From contig CAZFDT010000115.1 of assembly GCA_964518335.1 (NCBI GenBank), positions 1-12,614 on the forward strand: a stretch of DNA of 12,614 bases, in the 5' to 3' direction. Positions within the stretch are counted from its first letter, which is position 1; the number at the start of each line of letters is the position of its first letter. Position numbers and translations under genes: made by a program. Origin of the DNA: CAZFDT01 sp964518335 (GTDB taxonomy: Bacteria; Planctomycetota; Phycisphaerae; Phycisphaerales; Phycisphaeraceae). Shown here in pieces: positions 1 to 5,306 of the stretch. The notes under the pieces are model-generated. The model saw only the letters and a list, made by a program, of their open reading frames with translations. It was not told the origin of the DNA and made no database searches.

Positions 1-38
1 TTCAGGCACTTACGCATATCGTTGCAGTTGGCCTCTCT

Positions 39-52
39 ACTCGCGCGCGAGT
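39..52. repeat. 14-bp perfect palindrome
   Basis: ACTCGCGCGCGAGT reads the same on both strands and is followed by TTTTC. It is flanked by CTCTC on the left and GAGAG on the right, so a longer imperfect hairpin is possible. It could be part of a terminator for a gene lying left of the window, but that gene is not visible. Confidence 0.4.
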
Positions 53-96
53 TTTCGAGAGAGACATATTTCGAGGAGGGTTGTGCTCGGGGAGGC

Positions 97-150
97 CCCG
101 TCCCGCGAATCCGAGAGTTCAAGAGGAATCTGGCCCCGCAAGGGTAGTTT
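97..150 (+). repeat. Dispersed direct repeat, left copy
   Basis: This stretch aligns with 12560-12614 in the same orientation. Shared blocks are CCCGTCCCGCGA, then CGAGAGTT, AGAGGA and a closing GTAGTTT, with one small indel and scattered substitutions; by eye roughly seven in ten bases match. In the right copy the first block is the arm of a perfect hairpin; here the other arm is degenerate. It does not look coding. It may be a genome-wide intergenic repeat or an element boundary. Confidence 0.6.
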
Positions 151-231
151 GGCGGGCCACCCCGTCCCGTGGTTGGTGCGTGGTCAGCACGCGGCATCAC
201 GAAAACACCGCGAATTCCCGCGTGAAACGCA

Positions 232-261
232 CAAGGCCCGCGGCGGGTGCCGTGGGCCTTG
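232..261. terminator. Strong GC-rich hairpin
   Basis: CAAGGCCCGCGG (232-243) pairs with CCGTGGGCCTTG (250-261), 12 pairs including one G-T, around a 6-base loop. No T-run follows on either side, so it is not a textbook intrinsic terminator. It may be a transcript-end hairpin or a repeat element. Confidence 0.45.
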
Positions 262-395
262 GAGTGGGAGGAGACGGGCCTCATCCGGGGGTGAATGGAG
301 CACCTCGGCGGGACACTGTTCCGCTCTGCGATCAGCCTAGTCGTTAGGCAAATCGGCGGCAATCCAGGTGTTGGCACTGTCTCGACTGCGTCTCT

Positions 396-476
396 GTCAC
401 GGTGTCAAGACTCTTGGCACTGGCGTGTCACTGGTGATGTCACCGCGATGGCACCGGTGACGGCCTCACAATGTCA
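396..476. repeat. GTCAC/GTGAC palindrome cluster, left
   Basis: GTCAC or GTGAC occurs repeatedly in this short stretch. The clearest unit is an inverted repeat GTCACCG (439-445) and CGGTGAC (455-461), preceded by TGAT. The right end has the same TGATGTCACCG but with its arms joined directly into TGTCACCGGTGACA (12358-12371). This reads as the same palindromic core with about 9 extra bases here. Confidence 0.5.
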
Positions 477-504
477 CCACCAACCAGCACAATCGACACC
501 GGCG

Positions 505-527
505 TCATGATACGCGCGTATTCATGA
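505..527. repeat. Imperfect palindrome TCATGA-TACGCGCGTA-T-TCATGA
   Basis: A perfect inner palindrome TACGCGCGTA is flanked by TCATGA on both sides, with a single extra T on the right. Role unknown; it could be a binding site or hairpin. Confidence 0.4.
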
Positions 528-531
528 AGTG

Positions 532-547
532 CCTGGGTGGTCCCAGG
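532..547. repeat. Small hairpin
   Basis: CCTGGG (532-537) and CCCAGG (542-547) pair around a TGGT loop, directly right of the 505-527 palindrome. Confidence 0.35.
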
Positions 548-712
548 TAGATCAGGGATCACCTAAGCGCCAACACTTGTGAATACGGCCGTGCGTGTAT
601 GGCGACTTTCCACCAACCAGCCGCTCCGGCCCGGCTGATGTCGCATGGCTGTGGCCCCCGTTCTGCCATTTGTCAGTCGCGCCGTGGTCGCGCATCCTGA
701 TAGGTAGTAGCG

Positions 713-994
713 ATGCAGACAAGAGAGGATTTTCTGAATGGGTTAGCTGAGATTGCAGCTTTGCTCACCGCGGCCGCTGCAATCACCCAGCGCGTCTACA
801 CCGGATTGGCCAATGGCGACCACGGCGCCCCATGCCAGAGCCGAGAACATCCCGGCAGCTTTGGCGGCGCCAATGCCATTCGGCGACTCCTCGGCAATGC
901 AGCGGTCGTGCGCTACTTGTCGCGTGAGGAACCGGCAATGCTGGCTGAGTTCCAGAAGATCGCCGAGGCGTCGGACCTGCGTGCGGCCGGATGA
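713..994 (+). CDS. Hypothetical small protein, 93 aa
   Basis: I do not recognise this protein. It starts at ATG 713 with only a weak purine stretch upstream. The first 30 residues are an alanine-rich amphipathic stretch (LAEIAALLTAAAAI); the rest is soluble-looking with an acidic helix near the end. Codons favour G or C in third position, as in the toxin-antitoxin genes downstream. Its TGA (992-994) overlaps the ATG of the next small ORF as ATGA, a usual sign of translational coupling, and that is the best evidence that both are real. The opposite-strand frame across this region reads like a shadow. It may be the first gene of a short operon leading toward the AbiE pair, but no function can be given. 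Confidence 0.5.
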   Translation: MQTREDFLNGLAEIAALLTAAAAITQRVYTGLANGDHGAPCQSREHPGSFGGANAIRRLLGNAAVVRYLSREEPAMLAEFQKIAEASDLRAAG

Positions 995-1119
995 AATGTG
1001 ATACTGCGAAATGTGGCGTCTGTAAGCTGCCAACGCCGGTTTTGGGGCTCCAGTATCAAATCGGACGCTTTTCGCATTCTGCGCCTCCCCATGGCAACGC
1101 GCCAAGGGCAAGCGGCTGA
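991..1119 (+). CDS. Hypothetical 42-aa cysteine-rich ORF, possibly frameshifted
   Basis: ATG 991 lies in an ATGA overlap with the stop of the preceding ORF. The peptide begins MKCDTAKCGVCKLPTPV, so three cysteines are spaced C-x4-C-x2-C near the N-terminus, as in small metal-binding knuckles. It ends at TGA 1117-1119. The next ORF (from 1152) has an open, coding-looking frame that runs back without a stop to about 1026. That makes it possible that this is the 5' half of a single gene of roughly 125 residues split by a frameshift somewhere in 1085-1117. Function unknown. Confidence 0.4.
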   Translation: MKCDTAKCGVCKLPTPVLGLQYQIGRFSHSAPPHGNAPRASG

Positions 1120-1151
1120 AAGACGCCGGATTCGTTGACTGGCAGAAGAGC

Positions 1152-1379
1152 TTGCTGCAGATGATCTTGCCCGAGCGCATCACGAGGCTGGTCGCCGGTC
1201 TCCAACTCGACCCTCGTCTCAATTCCGATGCCGATCGCGTGACGCAGTTCGTCACCGAAACCGGGAAGTCACGTATGACGTACTACAGAATCAAGAAGTC
1301 CCTGCCCGAACCACAAACACCGCCCGCGACGATTCTCAAGCGAGCCGCCAAGCTGCGGCTCGTTCAGGACGATCCGTAA
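1152..1379 (+). CDS. Hypothetical small protein with helix-turn-helix-like end
   Basis: The frame starts at TTG 1152 or ATG 1161, neither with a strong ribosome site; 1152 gives 75 aa. The segment TGKSRMTYYRIKKSL (about residues 37-51) looks like a turn followed by a recognition helix, and the protein is basic, so DNA binding is conceivable. The same frame is open upstream and reads like coding sequence (KRLKDAGFVDWQKSLLQ) before the first start. This supports the idea that it is the back half of a gene whose front is the cysteine-rich ORF at 991. It ends about 110 bases before the AbiE operator. The family is not recognised and the call rests mainly on protein-like composition. Confidence 0.4.
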   Translation: MLQMILPERITRLVAGLQLDPRLNSDADRVTQFVTETGKSRMTYYRIKKSLPEPQTPPATILKRAAKLRLVQDDP

Positions 1380-1461
1380 GGCCGTATTCAACGCTAGAAT
1401 CGACGGCTCCTGTTCGATTTGATCGGGGCAGTGGAATCGCGGGCGGCAGGAATGCCCGTCC

Positions 1462-1490
1462 TTGCTTTGTCACAATAAATAGGCTACTTT
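1462..1490 (+). promoter_or_regulatory. Putative promoter of the AbiE pair
   Basis: TTGCTT (1462-1467) and TACTTT (1485-1490) are separated by 17 bases and would start transcription near 1497. The inverted repeat at 1468-1498 covers the spacer and start point. The match to the sigma-70 consensus is moderate. Confidence 0.4.
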
Positions 1491-1498
1491 TTGTGACA
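1468..1498. promoter_or_regulatory. Inverted-repeat operator candidate for AbiEi-type autoregulation
   Basis: TGTCACAA (1468-1475) and TTGTGACA (1491-1498) are perfect inverted arms, 15 bases apart, embedded in the putative promoter. AbiEi antitoxins are known to repress their own operons by binding inverted repeats in the promoter. Assigning these arms to that role is inference from position. The repeat overlaps the GTG at 1493, which argues that translation starts further down, at ATG 1520. Confidence 0.55.
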
Positions 1499-1519
1499 CC
1501 TCCCACGGGTGCTGAGGCC

Positions 1520-2122
1520 ATGGACCTACGCGAATCCATTGAGCGCCGATTGCAGAAACACGGACGCGGGTACGCCTTCACTCGAAAAGACTTGCTTGAT
1601 CTGGCAAGTTCGGGCACCCTCGGACGCATTCTTGCTCGCATGGCAGAGGATGGGACGGTCCGAAGGCTTGATCGGGGATTGTTCGACTACCCCCGTACCA
1701 ACGAGAAGCTTGGCGGCCAGTTGAGCCCGGACATCGACCAACTGGCTCATGCGATGGCGCGCAAGTTCCGCTGGACCATTGTGCCGCAGGGCGCGTCGGC
1801 CGCAAACCGCCTCGGCCTAAGCCAGCAGGTACCAGCGCAGTACGCCTATCTCTCCGACGGTCCCACGCGGCGCATCAAGATCGGTAACCGCACGATCCAG
1901 TTCCAGCACGCCCGTCCGAAGGACTTGCGTGTCAACAGCGTGAAGTCCGCCACCGTGGTCCAGGCGCTCCGGCACCTCGGTCGTGAAGCGATCGATCAGC
2001 GGGTGATCGCGCACCTGCGCTGTGCTCTGTCGCCCGCGGATCGTCGGCAACTGATCGAGGACACGCGGTACGGGACGGACTGGATTCACGCCGTAGCCAA
2101 GCAACTGGCGAAGGACGCATAG
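1520..2122 (+). CDS. AbiEi-like (DUF6088-type) antitoxin / transcriptional repressor
   Basis: This 200-aa protein matches the layout of DUF6088/AbiEi-like antitoxins of type IV toxin-antitoxin systems. It has an N-terminal winged helix (about residues 3-58: RLQKHGRGYAFTRKDLLDL, then RILARMAEDGTVRRL and the wing-like RGLFDYPR). A mixed C-terminal domain of about 140 residues follows, of the kind that counters the toxin. I chose ATG 1520 over GTG 1493 because the family begins right before the first helix and because 1493 lies inside the operator; the ribosome site is weak either way. The toxin gene follows 3 bases after the stop. AbiEi neutralises the toxin without forming a stable complex in the known systems and represses the operon; both roles are assumed from the family. 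Confidence 0.82.
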   Translation: MDLRESIERRLQKHGRGYAFTRKDLLDLASSGTLGRILARMAEDGTVRRLDRGLFDYPRTNEKLGGQLSPDIDQLAHAMARKFRWTIVPQGASAANRLGLSQQVPAQYAYLSDGPTRRIKIGNRTIQFQHARPKDLRVNSVKSATVVQALRHLGREAIDQRVIAHLRCALSPADRRQLIEDTRYGTDWIHAVAKQLAKDA

Positions 2123-2125
2123 GCG

Positions 2126-3142
2126 ATGGACCAAGTTGCCACCATGCCGGTCAAGGATCGATTCGACCTGTTCAGCGAAACTGCGGCGCGCCTCGGTATC
2201 CACGAGGTTATCGTCGAGAAGGACTTTTGGGTCTGCTGGCTGCTTAAGCAGTTGTTTTCCATGCCTGAGCTCGATGGCTGGCTCACGTTCAAGGGAGGCA
2301 CCAGCCTATCCAAATGCTTCAACCTGATCCAGCGCTTCTCTGAGGACATCGACCTAGCCGTCGACTTCGAGCGGCTCGGCTTCACCGGCGAACGCGATCC
2401 GCGACGCGCTGACCTGTCGTACAGTAGGCGGCAACCGCTACTCGACGAGATGCTTCAGGCCTGCCAACGCTACATCACCGGTTCGTTCATGGCCGCGCTA
2501 CGGGTACGGGTTGGCGAGGCGCTGGGAGACGGAGGCTGGGCGCTGCAGGTCAGTGACCATGACTCCAACGCGGTTGAGTTCACTTATCCTGCGGCCCTTG
2601 ACACCCAGCTCGACTACATTCGCCCGCGAGTCGTCTTGGAGCTGGGCACCCACGCCGAACCGATCCCCCACGCGCCGTTCCCCGTGCGGCCGTTCGCGGC
2701 CGAGCAATTCCCCAACGTGTTCCGCGATCCAGTGTGTCCGGTCACCACCGTGGTCGCGCACCGAACATTCTGGGAGAAGGCGACCATCCTGCACGCTGAG
2801 TATCACCGGTCCCTCGACAAACCGCTGCTACCCCGCTATTCGCGTCACTACGCCGACGTGGCCATGATGTCGCAAGCCCCGGTGAAGGCCGACGCTCTGG
2901 CGAACCTCGACCTGCTGCACAGCGTCTGCCTCCACAAGGATCGATTCTACCACTGCGGTTGGGCGCGGTATCTCGACGCGAAGCCTGGCAGCTTTCATCT
3001 CGTGCCCCGGGACGATCGTCTCGCCGATCTGCGCCGCGATTATCAGTCGATGCAGGTGATGTTCTTCGGTGACGCCACGCCGTTCGATGAGATGATTAGT
3101 CAGCTTGCCGACCTGGAACGTGAGATTAACCGCCGAAGCTGA
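2126..3142 (+). CDS. AbiEii-like nucleotidyltransferase toxin
   Basis: This 338-aa protein carries the hallmarks of the AbiEii/AbiGii toxin family (MNT-fold nucleotidyltransferases). VEKDFWV lies at about 30-36. The active-site signature KGGTSLSK (56-63) is followed by RFSEDIDLAVD (70-80), giving the GG(S/T)...DxD pattern with D74 and D76 as metal ligands. HRTFWEKATILH (about 212-223) and SRHYADV (about 239-245) match later family motifs, and DYQSMQVMFFG (305-315) fits the C-terminal motif. All key residues appear intact and the length is typical. Relatives transfer nucleotides to RNA (tRNA in the studied MenA-type toxins) and stop growth, for example on phage infection. It starts 3 bases after the antitoxin with GAAGGA about 10 bases upstream of the ATG, so the two are co-transcribed. 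Confidence 0.88.
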   Translation: MDQVATMPVKDRFDLFSETAARLGIHEVIVEKDFWVCWLLKQLFSMPELDGWLTFKGGTSLSKCFNLIQRFSEDIDLAVDFERLGFTGERDPRRADLSYSRRQPLLDEMLQACQRYITGSFMAALRVRVGEALGDGGWALQVSDHDSNAVEFTYPAALDTQLDYIRPRVVLELGTHAEPIPHAPFPVRPFAAEQFPNVFRDPVCPVTTVVAHRTFWEKATILHAEYHRSLDKPLLPRYSRHYADVAMMSQAPVKADALANLDLLHSVCLHKDRFYHCGWARYLDAKPGSFHLVPRDDRLADLRRDYQSMQVMFFGDATPFDEMISQLADLEREINRRS

Positions 3143-3149
3143 TCATCGC

Positions 3150-3416
3150 CTACGCCGATGCACAAGTTGTCGATCCGCGCCGGATGCTGACCGGTTCAGG
3201 GGCCGGCCCGAGTTGGTCATAGATTGGTGGTGGCCATGGCTTGGCCCGAGTAGAACACTTATGTTGCACTGCCCCCGGAAGCCTGAAGGGACCGTTCGAA
3301 CCCTGCTCGCGGGTGTTGAGCCGGCAACCACCATCCGCCTCTGCGGCGCTCGTGGCTACCGATCCGACCTGCCTCCCCCGCTCATCGTACTCTTCGACCA
3401 CGATCCAGTCGTGCAT
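3150..3416 (-). CDS. Hypothetical ORF, degenerate partial copy of the membrane winged-helix gene
   Basis: ATG 3416 is preceded by GGAGAGG at good spacing and opens an 88-aa frame. Residues 9-30 (EEYDERGRQVGSVATSAAEA, then DGG) closely resemble QYDERGTMVGSVASGGAEAE of the winged-helix membrane protein at 4552-4956 on the same strand, and the similarity is visible in the DNA too. After that match the sequence drifts and no winged helix can be read, so the C-terminus is probably out of frame or unrelated. The transmembrane segment is also missing. I read it as a broken or recombined paralogue, though a short functional protein cannot be excluded. It converges on the AbiEii gene, 7 bases apart. 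Confidence 0.45.
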   Translation of the reverse strand: MHDWIVVEEYDERGRQVGSVATSAAEADGGCRLNTREQGSNGPFRLPGAVQHKCSTRAKPWPPPIYDQLGPAPEPVSIRRGSTTCASA

Positions 3417-3741
3417 GTAGTCCTCTCCGCACATGATATGGATTGGTTCGTTTGCCAAGCGCATTGACAAGGCCAAGCACCCGCATGATAATTGGTCCTT
3501 GCACGACATAGCGACATGTCCTCTGACTGAGGCTGTTGGCCGACCCACTAAGAACCGTTGGCCCAATACCTCTTGCAGAAAGGACATGCCATGTGGTGCC
3601 AATTCGCACGTATCCTGCTGATTGCCGTTGCCGAGATTCTCCGCGAGATCGGGAAGCAACCGAGGAAATAGCATCTGTACGCTGCCTCGATTTGCTAACC
3701 GTCACGGTGAGTGTCATTGTCTGCCCTATGGGAGACCTGCT
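3417..3741. other. Divergent intergenic region
   Basis: This gap lies between the start of the minus-strand ORF (3416) and the plus-strand DUF4145-like gene (3742), so it should contain two outward promoters. I see no strong sigma-70 pair. The only clear structure is ACCGTCACGGT at 3698-3708. Short open frames on both strands here read as shadows. Confidence 0.4.
3698..3708. promoter_or_regulatory. 11-bp palindrome upstream of DUF4145-like gene
   Basis: ACCGT-C-ACGGT is a perfect palindrome with one central base, 33 bases before the ATG at 3742, a fitting place for an operator. Its GTCACGGTG core also occurs at 397-405 in the left flank. Confidence 0.3.
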
Positions 3742-4503
3742 ATGTCATGCGATGCTGTAGTTGATTCCGAAAGGCCCTTAGATTCACGAGTATCAGACCA
3801 TCTGGCGTGGGCCTTGAGCCTACGTGACCAGCAAGTGGAGGAGTATCTACGCCTTCATCCGGACCTGCCAGCGGATTACCGTCTGCTTCAGTCCCAAGCC
3901 GACTCCGTTGCAGATGTCTTATTCAAGCATATGACGACAATGGGCCACATGGACACCATTGACGACACATACGAGGTGCTCCGCAGTTCTCCGGGCGACC
4001 CAGACGATGAAGAACGAATCCGAATCCGCCTGCAAATGGAGGGACTTGGCCTGCATTTTGCCAAGGATGCAGTATCGGCCGTGAAATGTGCTGAGAAAAG
4101 ATGGCAAAGGTTGATGCAGATGATCCGACTGTACGAACGGAGTGACCGCACCAGCGGCTTCCTCAGACGGATCAGCCGCCTGTATCTCTACGGGTGGGAT
4201 TACGAATGTGCCGTCTTCTGCCGCTCTGCGATGGAAACAGAGTTGAAAGCCGAGATACCGAATGATGATCTACCCAAACCTCCGCACAGACGGCAACCCG
4301 ACCTACGTGAGCGGATAGAAATAGCCTACAGACAGGAGCGTCTGTCCAAGGAGTCTAAGCAGCAGGCCCACAAGCTGCGGAAAGGCGTTAACGACATCCT
4401 ACATGAATTTCGTGTGACACTGACTGCCGAGGAGTGCGTTACGGCCGCTTGTGCGGTTCTGGCAAACCTGCATGAGACCAGACCACCAGCAACACCGCTG
4501 TGA
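3742..4503 (+). CDS. DUF4145 / HEPN-like protein
   Basis: A 253-aa protein whose C-terminal third resembles DUF4145, a HEPN-fold family. YGWDYECAVFCRSAMETELK (150-169) matches the helix carrying the conserved arginine and glutamate. KLRKGVNDILHE (211-222) matches the R-x3-N-x3-H motif, with R213, N217 and H221 in the usual spacing. The first 140 residues are helical and charged and not recognised. ATG 3742 is preferred because GGGAG sits 7 bases upstream; the longer frame from 3622 adds a poor-quality extension. HEPN proteins are often RNases or RNA-binding parts of toxin and antiphage systems, and DUF4145 domains occur in such proteins, but nuclease activity here is not shown. It lies between an AbiE pair and phage genes, which fits a defence role. 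By eye its third positions are less G+C-rich than those of the AbiE genes. Confidence 0.6.
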   Translation: MSCDAVVDSERPLDSRVSDHLAWALSLRDQQVEEYLRLHPDLPADYRLLQSQADSVADVLFKHMTTMGHMDTIDDTYEVLRSSPGDPDDEERIRIRLQMEGLGLHFAKDAVSAVKCAEKRWQRLMQMIRLYERSDRTSGFLRRISRLYLYGWDYECAVFCRSAMETELKAEIPNDDLPKPPHRRQPDLRERIEIAYRQERLSKESKQQAHKLRKGVNDILHEFRVTLTAEECVTAACAVLANLHETRPPATPL

Positions 4504-4524
4504 CGGCGATTCCAACGCTTCGAA

Positions 4525-4539
4525 ACCGCGCAAAGCGGT
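4525..4539. terminator. Weak hairpin between convergent genes
   Basis: ACCGC (4525-4529) and GCGGT (4535-4539) pair around GCAAA and are bordered by AAA on the left and GCTGTTT on the right. It lies between the stops of two converging genes, so it could end transcription in both directions, although the stem is short. Confidence 0.35.
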
Positions 4540-4551
4540 GCTGTTTGGCAA

Positions 4552-4956
4552 TCACGTCGTCACCACATGATAAGTTCTAGACATGGCGGGCGTCACAGCG
4601 ACGGGCGATGTGGCTCGATATCCACCGGGCTTCTCCGTCGCGTCATAGCGAATCTTGCCCTCCCGCGTCAGCGGCGTGAGGATGCGCTTGGCGGTCCGCT
4701 CGCCGATCCCAAAATGATCCTCTACCGCCTTGCGCGTGATCGTAGCACCAGCGCGTAGTTGCTCAAGCACCCACCGCTGCCGATCGTCCAGCCCCCCACC
4801 GGCATCCTCTGCCTCGGCGCCACCGCTGGCCACTGACCCGACCATCGTCCCTCGCTCGTCGTACTGCTCGATCTGGCCGTGTAAGGGGATGGCGGCGATG
4901 GTGAATACGAACAGGGCGATGAGCACGAGGACGATGAACATTTCGAGCGGTTTCAT
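4552..4956 (-). CDS. Membrane-anchored winged-helix protein, 134 aa
   Basis: ATG 4956 has GGAG 6 bases upstream and overlaps the TGA of the lipoprotein gene as ATGA, so translation is probably coupled. One N-terminal membrane helix (about residues 7-25, FIVLVLIALFVFTIAAIPL) is followed by a linker QIEQYDERGTMVGSVAS rich in Glu, Ala and Gly. A compact winged helix comes next (about 56-115: LDDRQRWVLEQLRAGATIT, RKAVEDHFGIGERTAKRIL, then TPLTREGKIRYD as the wing). This is the arrangement of a DNA-binding domain tethered to the membrane; its target is unknown. I do not know a named family. A degraded copy of its linker lies at 3150-3416. As part of a phage-derived cassette it may be a phage regulator, or an anchored wHTH acting on protein rather than DNA. 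Confidence 0.65.
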   Translation of the reverse strand: MKPLEMFIVLVLIALFVFTIAAIPLHGQIEQYDERGTMVGSVASGGAEAEDAGGGLDDRQRWVLEQLRAGATITRKAVEDHFGIGERTAKRILTPLTREGKIRYDATEKPGGYRATSPVAVTPAMSRTYHVVTT

Positions 4957-5303
4957 GGAGAACTCCGGGTAGGCGAGGGAAAGTCGTCGGGATGAATGAA
5001 CCGAGGCGGCACGACGTACCAGCCTTCGGGGTAGGTCACGGGCGAGATGGTCAACTGCCACACGCCATTGATGAGTAGATAAGCGCGACCGCGCACGTCA
5101 GGACCGGTCCGGATCGGACTGTCGTCGGGGATCAGGACCGGCCTGCTGCATCCGCTCCCACTCACGAACACGATCGCCAATACGGCGCAGAGCGTCAGCG
5201 TGGCGATCGGTTTCCTGGGCGAGGTGCGATCGCTCGACGCGGCGCTCCAGCCAGGTGAGCAGGGCCAGCACGATGGCGGTGACAATGCGTTCGAGCATGG
5301 CAT
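4953..5303 (-). CDS. Phage-type lipoprotein, partly nested in the preceding gene (o-spanin-like)
   Basis: The C-terminal part reads as a well-formed protein: CSRPVLIPDDSPIRTGPDVR, then GRAYLLINGVWQLTISP and PEGWYVVPPRF. The pattern is one I recall in small lipoproteins of tailed phages. Before it lies a lipoprotein signal, LTLCAVLAIVFVSGSGC, with the lipidated cysteine at C52 of the longest frame. The true start is unclear. ATG 5303 is 6 bases after AAGGAG, an ideal spacing, but gives about 35 residues of poor-quality sequence before the signal. No internal ATG, GTG or TTG suits, though CTG or ATC just before the hydrophobic stretch would. The gene overlaps the preceding membrane-protein gene in another frame for about 200 bases, as Rz1 does inside Rz. 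The stop overlaps the next ATG. Function in outer-membrane disruption is inference only. Confidence 0.55.
   Translation of the reverse strand: MPCSNALSPPSCWPCSPGWSAASSDRTSPRKPIATLTLCAVLAIVFVSGSGCSRPVLIPDDSPIRTGPDVRGRAYLLINGVWQLTISPVTYPEGWYVVPPRFIHPDDFPSPTRSSP
5098..5298 (-). CDS. Small membrane / coiled-coil phage-type protein (i-spanin-like), 66 aa
   Basis: ATG 5298 follows AAGGAG at 11 bases. The protein begins with one membrane helix (residues 5-16, IVTAIVLALLTW) and continues as a charged heptad-like helix (about 17-50, rich in Glu, Arg, His and Leu, ending REWERMQQ), then a short Pro/Asp tail. Codon third positions are G+C-rich, so this is the frame under selection in the overlap. An N-terminal anchor plus coiled coil, with a lipoprotein in a shifted frame, is the layout of Rz/Rz1 spanin pairs that fuse inner and outer membranes during phage lysis. 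However, 66 aa is much shorter than lambda Rz. Holin-associated or hemolysin XhlA-like small proteins are alternatives. It follows the stop of the broken capsid gene by 8 bases. Confidence 0.55.
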   Translation of the reverse strand: MLERIVTAIVLALLTWLERRVERSHLAQETDRHADALRRIGDRVREWERMQQAGPDPRRQSDPDRS

Positions 5304-5306
5304 CGA

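Larger units (their letters stand above)
1..712. other. Non-coding left flank rich in palindromes
   Basis: I see no credible gene here; the open frames have no good ribosome site and read like random translation. The stretch holds a 14-bp palindrome (39-52), one copy of a repeat shared with the right end (97-150), a strong hairpin (232-261), a cluster of GTCAC/GTGAC sites (396-476), an imperfect palindrome (505-527) and a small hairpin (532-547). Each is listed separately. Such density suggests intergenic repeat elements rather than gene remains. Confidence 0.6.

Noticed and set aside
396..476. Spaced GTCAC units considered as a CRISPR array or iteron origin
   Set aside because: Units are short, irregularly spaced and in both orientations; there are no unique spacers, no cas genes and no replication initiator gene.
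81..510. Overlapping short plus-strand open frames in the left flank
   Set aside because: They have no convincing ribosome sites, overlap one another, and span hairpins and repeats.
743..1255. A 170-codon minus-strand frame opposite the small plus-strand ORFs
   Set aside because: The translation lacks domain-like structure, and the plus strand shows ATGA coupling and better composition.
3290..3320. GTTCGAA motif resembling a tRNA T-loop or an attachment site
   Set aside because: The flanking bases do not pair on either strand, and no second copy or integrase was found.
3382..3717. A 111-codon minus-strand frame with Ser/Arg-rich translation
   Set aside because: It has no recognisable domain and lies upstream of the better supported YDERG ORF in a different frame.
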